Below are positions 60,137 through 64,000 of a stretch of DNA of 64,000 nt, piece by piece. Where the stretch lies: positions 2,232,001 to 2,296,000 of the forward strand of contig NZ_CP011144.1 of the NCBI RefSeq assembly GCF_000972865.1, given 5' to 3'. The translations under genes were made by a program, and so were the position numbers. Under the pieces are notes generated by a model. It searched no databases. It was not told the DNA's origin and saw nothing but the letters and a program-made list of their open reading frames with translations. Numbering within the stretch: the stretch's first letter is position 1; every line of letters begins with the position of its first letter. Source of the stretch: Pseudoxanthomonas suwonensis (GTDB lineage: Bacteria > Pseudomonadota > Gammaproteobacteria > Xanthomonadales > Xanthomonadaceae).

Positions 60137-61528
60137 ATGCACGAACCCTTGAACCCGGCGACCGGGCTGCCGGCCGCCCTGTCCGCCTTTGTACGCGGCG
60201 CCGAACGGCGCGCGTTCGTGTTCCTGTGGCTGCAGTCGGGCGACGCCGCCGCGGCCGAGCGGGCCCTGGCCGCGGCGATCCGTGCCTTCCCCGGGCCGGC
60301 GGCACGGATGCCGATGGCCGAGTGGCCGACCCGTTTCTGGAAGCTGCTGCTGGCCCTGCCGCTGGAGCCCGGCCTGGACTGGCCGCCGGCGCTGGCATTC
60401 CTGGCGCCGATGCGGCCGCCGGTGCGACGCGCGCTGCTGCTGCGGCAGGTAGCTGGCCTGGACGAGGCCACCGCGGCCGAGGTCATGGGCGTGGAGGTCG
60501 ATGCCTACCGGCAGGCGCTGGCCGACGCCTGCCCGCGCGACGGGGCCGGCGCGCCGGACGCCGACGGCTGGCGCCACCAGGCCGAGGCGATCCAGCAGGC
60601 CAGCCGCGACCTCGACGAGCGGCAGCTGTTGCGCCTGATGCAACTGCGCGAGGCGGCGCTGGCCGGCCGCGCGGTGGCGCCGGGCGTGGCTCCGGTCGCC
60701 GCGGCAGCACCATCCACGCCTCCGGGGCGGCCGCGGCGGGCGTCCACGCGCGGCCGGCGGCCCTGGATCGCCGTGGCCGTGCTGCTGGCTGTCGTGTCGG
60801 TGCTGGCCCTGGCCTGGTGGCGCTGGCCAGCCTCGCCGCCTGCCTCCGCGGGCGCCGCCGAGGACGAAGCGGCGGCGCGGGAGGACGACTTCCGCGTCCA
60901 CGACGCCGCGCCGGTCGTGGTCGAGCCGCTCCCGGCGGCCGCGCCGCCGCCGGGAGCGGCCGGCTTGCCGGACGCCCTGCCCGAACCGCTGCAGGACCCG
61001 GTCGTGGCCGAGCTGGCCCTGCTGTCGTGGTATGCCGCCGGCGCGCCGGACTCGCGCCTGGAGCGCGAAGGCGGCACCGGCCAGGCCGACGCGGCGCAGG
61101 CGCTCATCGGCACTGATGTGGACGACGGCTCCGCCGCCGCCGTGGACGCCTGGCAGCAGCTCGATGCGGTCGAGCAGGCGCAGGTGCATGCCGCTGCCGC
61201 CGCGCTGCGCATGCAGCAGCCGGCGGCGCAGGCGCGGCTGCGCGCGCGCTTCGCCACGCTCGATGCGATGGAGCGCCGCGGCTGGCTGCTCGGGCCGGCG
61301 CTGGGCAGCGACTATGCCGCGTTGCAGCCGCTGTTCGGTTTCGTCGCCGAGGACGAGCGCGGGCCGCTGCTGGCGGCGCTGCGGGCGCTGACCCCGGAGC
61401 AGCGCGCACGCCTGGGCGAGCTGTCCCTGCGCACCCCGCCGGCCGCGCGCGCGGATCTGCGGCGCGAGTTGCTGGCCACCCCGCCGCACCAGCGCGGCGT
61501 CTGGCTGGAGCAGCGCGGCCGGCAGTGA
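60137..61528 (+). CDS. Sigma-like N-domain, TM helix and DUF3106 C-domain protein
   Basis: A 463-residue protein. Residues about 5-135 resemble a degenerate ECF sigma factor: a region-2-like FVRGAERRAFVFLWLQSGD stretch and a region-4-like RALLLRQVAGLDEATAAEVMGVEVDAYRQAL (in two parts). One membrane helix is at about 205-225. After an Ala/Pro/Glu linker, residues about 290-460 are DUF3106-like, with LTPEQRARLGEL and LATPPHQRGVWLEQR. The fusion suggests a membrane-bound regulator; whether the sigma part binds RNA polymerase is unknown. Start at ATG 60137 (MHEPLNPATG). It is convergent with the DUF3667 gene downstream, 31 bp away. Confidence 0.75.
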   Translation: MHEPLNPATGLPAALSAFVRGAERRAFVFLWLQSGDAAAAERALAAAIRAFPGPAARMPMAEWPTRFWKLLLALPLEPGLDWPPALAFLAPMRPPVRRALLLRQVAGLDEATAAEVMGVEVDAYRQALADACPRDGAGAPDADGWRHQAEAIQQASRDLDERQLLRLMQLREAALAGRAVAPGVAPVAAAAPSTPPGRPRRASTRGRRPWIAVAVLLAVVSVLALAWWRWPASPPASAGAAEDEAAAREDDFRVHDAAPVVVEPLPAAAPPPGAAGLPDALPEPLQDPVVAELALLSWYAAGAPDSRLEREGGTGQADAAQALIGTDVDDGSAAAVDAWQQLDAVEQAQVHAAAAALRMQQPAAQARLRARFATLDAMERRGWLLGPALGSDYAALQPLFGFVAEDERGPLLAALRALTPEQRARLGELSLRTPPAARADLRRELLATPPHQRGVWLEQRGRQ

Positions 61529-61559
61529 GCGCCGCGGTCGCGCCGATCCGCGCCCGCGC

Positions 61560-62651
61560 TCAGGCCCGGACCAGGCTCAGGACCACCAGGGCCATCGCGG
61601 CGATCACCAGCAGGGTGGCGTAGAGGTTGCCCAGCACGAAGAACTTGACCCCGGTCCGCAGCCAGCCCTGGCCGTAGACCCGCTTCTGCATCAGCAGCAG
61701 GTAGGCCGGCATCCACAGCCACAGCGACATCGCCAGCACGTCGGAGACGGGCCCGAACAGGGCCAGCCGTGGCGTGATCCAGTGGTCCAGCGCCAGCAGC
61801 GCGAACTGGCCCAGCAGCGCCACGCACAGGAACGCGTGGCTGTAGAGCGCGACCACCACGTGCTCGAGGTAGAGGCGGCGCGAATCCAGGTAGAACAGCT
61901 TCAGCAGCAGCGCGAATACCGGCACCAGCACGAACAGCGCCGAGGGCACGCTGCCCATGAAGGCGTACTTGAACAGCGTCGGATCCTGCTGGAACCGGGG
62001 TGCGTTGCGCTCGATGCGCTGCAGCTGCCGCGCCAGCCAGCCGTCGGCTGGCGTGTCGGTGGAGACCCAGACCGTGTCCGCAGGTGGCAGGGTCGCTGGC
62101 GCGGCCGGAGCGGCACCGAGTTGGACCAGGCGGCGGTCGGCCTGGCGCCGGACCGCGCCGATGCCCTGCTCGAACCCGCTACGCGTCACCGGCGCCAAGG
62201 TGGCCGGCATTTCCCGGTGCGCCTGCTCCAGGTCGGCGACCGCCCGGTCGCGGATCGCCTCCACCTCGGCCACCGTGGTGGCCCGCGACAGCTCCCGTTG
62301 CACGCCCGTGTCCTCCATCTCGATGGACGGCGCGACGGCGGTGCCGCCGAAATCCACCAGCTTGCCGACGAAGAAGGTGAGCAGGCACAGGATCACGAAC
62401 AGTCGCATCGGCGCCACGTACGGTGCGCGGCGGCCGGCGAGGTAGTCGTTGGCCAGGGTGCCGGGCGACAGCAGCCGCCGCAGCGTGCGGAAGATGCGCC
62501 CGTCCAGGTGCCAGAACGATTCGAACACGTCCTCGACCGCGTGGGCGAAGCTGCGCACCGGGCTGTGCGCGGCCTGGCCGCAGGCATGGCAGAACAGCCC
62601 CTGCAGCGGCGCGGTGCAGTTCTCGCAGGCCGCAGGAGGGCTCTGGCTCAT
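61560..62651 (-). CDS. DUF3667 membrane protein with N-terminal zinc ribbon
   Basis: A 363-residue inner membrane protein. The N-terminal CENCTAPLQGLFCHACGQ is a two-CxxC zinc ribbon, followed by the DUF3667 block FESFWHLDGRIFRTLRRLLSPGTLANDYLAGRRAPYVAPMRLF (in two parts, about residues 43-84). Helices are near 82-100 and then four at about 225-245, 262-285, 295-315 and 330-360. Between the first and second is a long soluble loop (about 105-215). Function unknown. Start at ATG 62651. Divergent from the MATE gene, 107 bp away. Confidence 0.88.
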   Translation of the reverse strand: MSQSPPAACENCTAPLQGLFCHACGQAAHSPVRSFAHAVEDVFESFWHLDGRIFRTLRRLLSPGTLANDYLAGRRAPYVAPMRLFVILCLLTFFVGKLVDFGGTAVAPSIEMEDTGVQRELSRATTVAEVEAIRDRAVADLEQAHREMPATLAPVTRSGFEQGIGAVRRQADRRLVQLGAAPAAPATLPPADTVWVSTDTPADGWLARQLQRIERNAPRFQQDPTLFKYAFMGSVPSALFVLVPVFALLLKLFYLDSRRLYLEHVVVALYSHAFLCVALLGQFALLALDHWITPRLALFGPVSDVLAMSLWLWMPAYLLLMQKRVYGQGWLRTGVKFFVLGNLYATLLVIAAMALVVLSLVRA

Positions 62652-62758
62652 GGTGGGTGGTCTTGGTGGCGGTGCGTGGGCGGCAGGTAAGATAGCGGCC
62701 CGCCGGAGCCCGGTGCCAGTGCCCGCCGCACGACCGCAGCCCGCGTCCAGTGCCTTCC

Positions 62759-64000
62759 ATGTCCGCCTCCCCCGCGCCGCGCTTCGGCCGCGAACTGCGC
62801 GCCACCGCCACGCTCGCCCTGCCGCTGGTGCTGGGCCACGTGTCGACCGGCCTGATCAACTTCGTCGATGCCGTCATCGCCGGGCACCACGGCACGCGCA
62901 CGCTGGCCGCGGTCACGGTCGGCACCGCGTTGCTGTGGCTGCCGATGATGGTGCCGATCGGCACGCTGATCGCGTTGACCGCCTCGGTCTCGCAGCTGGA
63001 CGGCGCCGGCCGCCGCCACGAGATCGCGCCGGTGTTCCGCCAGGCGCTGTGGCTGGCGCTGGCGCTGGGGCTGCTGATGTTCGCGTTCCTCAGCGCGGTG
63101 CCGCTGGCGCTGGGCGCGTTCGGCATCGCCGCGGACATCATCCCGGGCGCGACCGCGTTCTGCCACGCGGTGCGCTGGGGCGTGCCGGCGCTGACCCTGT
63201 TCTTCTGCATGCGCTACCTCAGCGAAGGCCTGCACTGGACGCTGCCGACCATGCTGATCGGCTTCGGCGGGCTGGCGGTGCTGGCGCCGCTGGGCTATGC
63301 GCTGACCTTCGGTATCGGCCCGCTGCCGGAGATGGGCGCGGCCGGGCTGGGCGCGGCCTCGGCCACGGTGATGTGGCTGCAGGCGCTGGCCTTCGCCGCC
63401 TACCTGTGGACCTCGCCCCGGTTCGCGGCGCTGGGCCTGTTCTCGCACCTGGAACCGCCGCGCCGGGCGGTGATCGGCGGCCTGCTCGCCACCGGCCTGC
63501 CGATCGGGGTGACCGTGCTGATGGAGGGCGGGCTGTTCATCGCCACCGCGCTGCTGATCGCGCGGCTGGGCGAGGTGCCGGCGGCCGCGCACCAGATCGC
63601 GATCAACGTCGCCGCGCTGTGCTTCATGGTGCCGATGGGGCTGGCCGAGGCGACCACCGTGCGCGTCGGCCACGCCCTGGGCGCCGGCGACCCGGCCGGC
63701 GTGCGCCGCGCCGCCCGCGCCGGCTACGTGATCGTGCTGGCCACCCAGCTGTGCTCGGCGGCGATCCTGCTGCTGGGCCACGACGCCATCGTCGCGGTCT
63801 ACACCCGCGACGCGGCGGTGGCGGCGCTGGCCTCGGTGCTGCTGCTGTACGCGGCCGCGTTCCAGTTCCCCGACGGCATCCAGGTGATGTCGGCCGGCTC
63901 GCTGCGCGGCCTGCGCGACACCCGGGTGCCGATGTTCCTGGCCATGGTGTCCTACTGGGGCCTGGGCATGCCGCTGGGGGCCGGGCTCGGCCTGGGCCTG
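62759..64000 (+). CDS. norM: MATE family multidrug efflux protein (3' truncated by window)
   Basis: The first 414 codons of a NorM-type exporter are present and run off the end. Helices are arranged as in the family. The first is LALPLVLGHVSTGLINFVDAV (about residues 18-38), and further helices recur at 45-70, 95-115, 130-145 and so on. The charged positions in helix 1 and the second-half equivalent (LPIGVTVLMEGGLF) match the cation- and drug-binding face. It should expel cationic drugs in exchange for Na+ or H+. The start is the ATG at 62759 (MSASPAPRFGR). Confidence 0.92.
   Translation, partial: MSASPAPRFGRELRATATLALPLVLGHVSTGLINFVDAVIAGHHGTRTLAAVTVGTALLWLPMMVPIGTLIALTASVSQLDGAGRRHEIAPVFRQALWLALALGLLMFAFLSAVPLALGAFGIAADIIPGATAFCHAVRWGVPALTLFFCMRYLSEGLHWTLPTMLIGFGGLAVLAPLGYALTFGIGPLPEMGAAGLGAASATVMWLQALAFAAYLWTSPRFAALGLFSHLEPPRRAVIGGLLATGLPIGVTVLMEGGLFIATALLIARLGEVPAAAHQIAINVAALCFMVPMGLAEATTVRVGHALGAGDPAGVRRAARAGYVIVLATQLCSAAILLLGHDAIVAVYTRDAAVAALASVLLLYAAAFQFPDGIQVMSAGSLRGLRDTRVPMFLAMVSYWGLGMPLGAGLGLGL

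Overview
This is a 64 kb, very GC-rich chromosomal window (about 70% G+C by eye) from a member of the Xanthomonadaceae/Lysobacteraceae (Lysobacter, Luteimonas or Pseudoxanthomonas-like). The grounds are a xanthomonadin-type (aryl polyene) pigment locus with a XanB2-like chorismatase, an sX13-like small RNA beside polA, a rho with a long disordered N-terminal insert next to trxA and rhlB, and many GTAGGAGC-type REP elements. All the core genes look chromosomal and vertically inherited. I saw no phage, plasmid, IS element, CRISPR array, tRNA or rRNA.

Layout. 1-6 kb: the 3' end of polA, an sX13-like sRNA, a 40-bp-arm REP palindrome, hemF with a membrane protein upstream, and a secreted S9 peptidase. 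6.1-24.2 kb: the pigment locus. It holds an AMP ligase (xanA2), a patatin lipoprotein, a beta-lactamase-fold hydrolase, xanB2, a halogenase-like flavoenzyme, an ACP, a membrane protein, two hotdog dehydratases, an acyltransferase, a LolA-like protein, an MMPL exporter, a ketoreductase (fabG, frameshifted as given), a cation/proton antiporter, a glycosyltransferase, a chain-length factor and a ketosynthase. XanB2 would supply the hydroxybenzoate starter, the ligase would load it on the ACP, and KS/CLF/KR/DH would build the polyene. The acyltransferase and glycosyltransferase would attach it to a carrier, and the LolA-like and MMPL proteins would move it to the outer membrane.

24.4-28 kb: a YcgL protein and a 1096-residue membrane-ankyrin protein. 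28-39.3 kb: a stretch of accessory character with less extreme base composition. It has a secreted PHP/DUF3604 protein, a TPR lipoprotein-like protein, a divergent membrane-bound winged-helix/TPR regulator with phased repeats in its promoter, a TPR-2OG oxygenase and a small secreted protein. It then runs through a decayed aspartyl/asparaginyl hydroxylase and a PEP carboxykinase scrap up to rho.

39.3-50 kb: rho, trxA, rhlB, ftsE, ftsX, a two-receiver regulator whose first domain has lost its phosphorylation site, ung, a DoxX-pirin pair and rpoH. 50-64 kb: NDH-2, an MFS transporter, a LuxR regulator, a prolyl oligopeptidase, a NYN-LOTUS protein and priA. After priA comes an AT-rich gap with two perfect inverted DnaA boxes, then a sigma-like/DUF3106 membrane protein, a DUF3667 protein and the start of a MATE exporter.

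Two repeat families fill most of the intergenic space. REP elements (about 12 full and 2 partial units at 7 loci) carry interchangeable mini-hairpins, and in three genes they supply the stop codon. The most rewarding points to check are the fabG frameshift, the halogenase motif, the DnaA-box pair, the REP modularity, the phased repeats upstream of the winged-helix regulator and the sX13 homologue.
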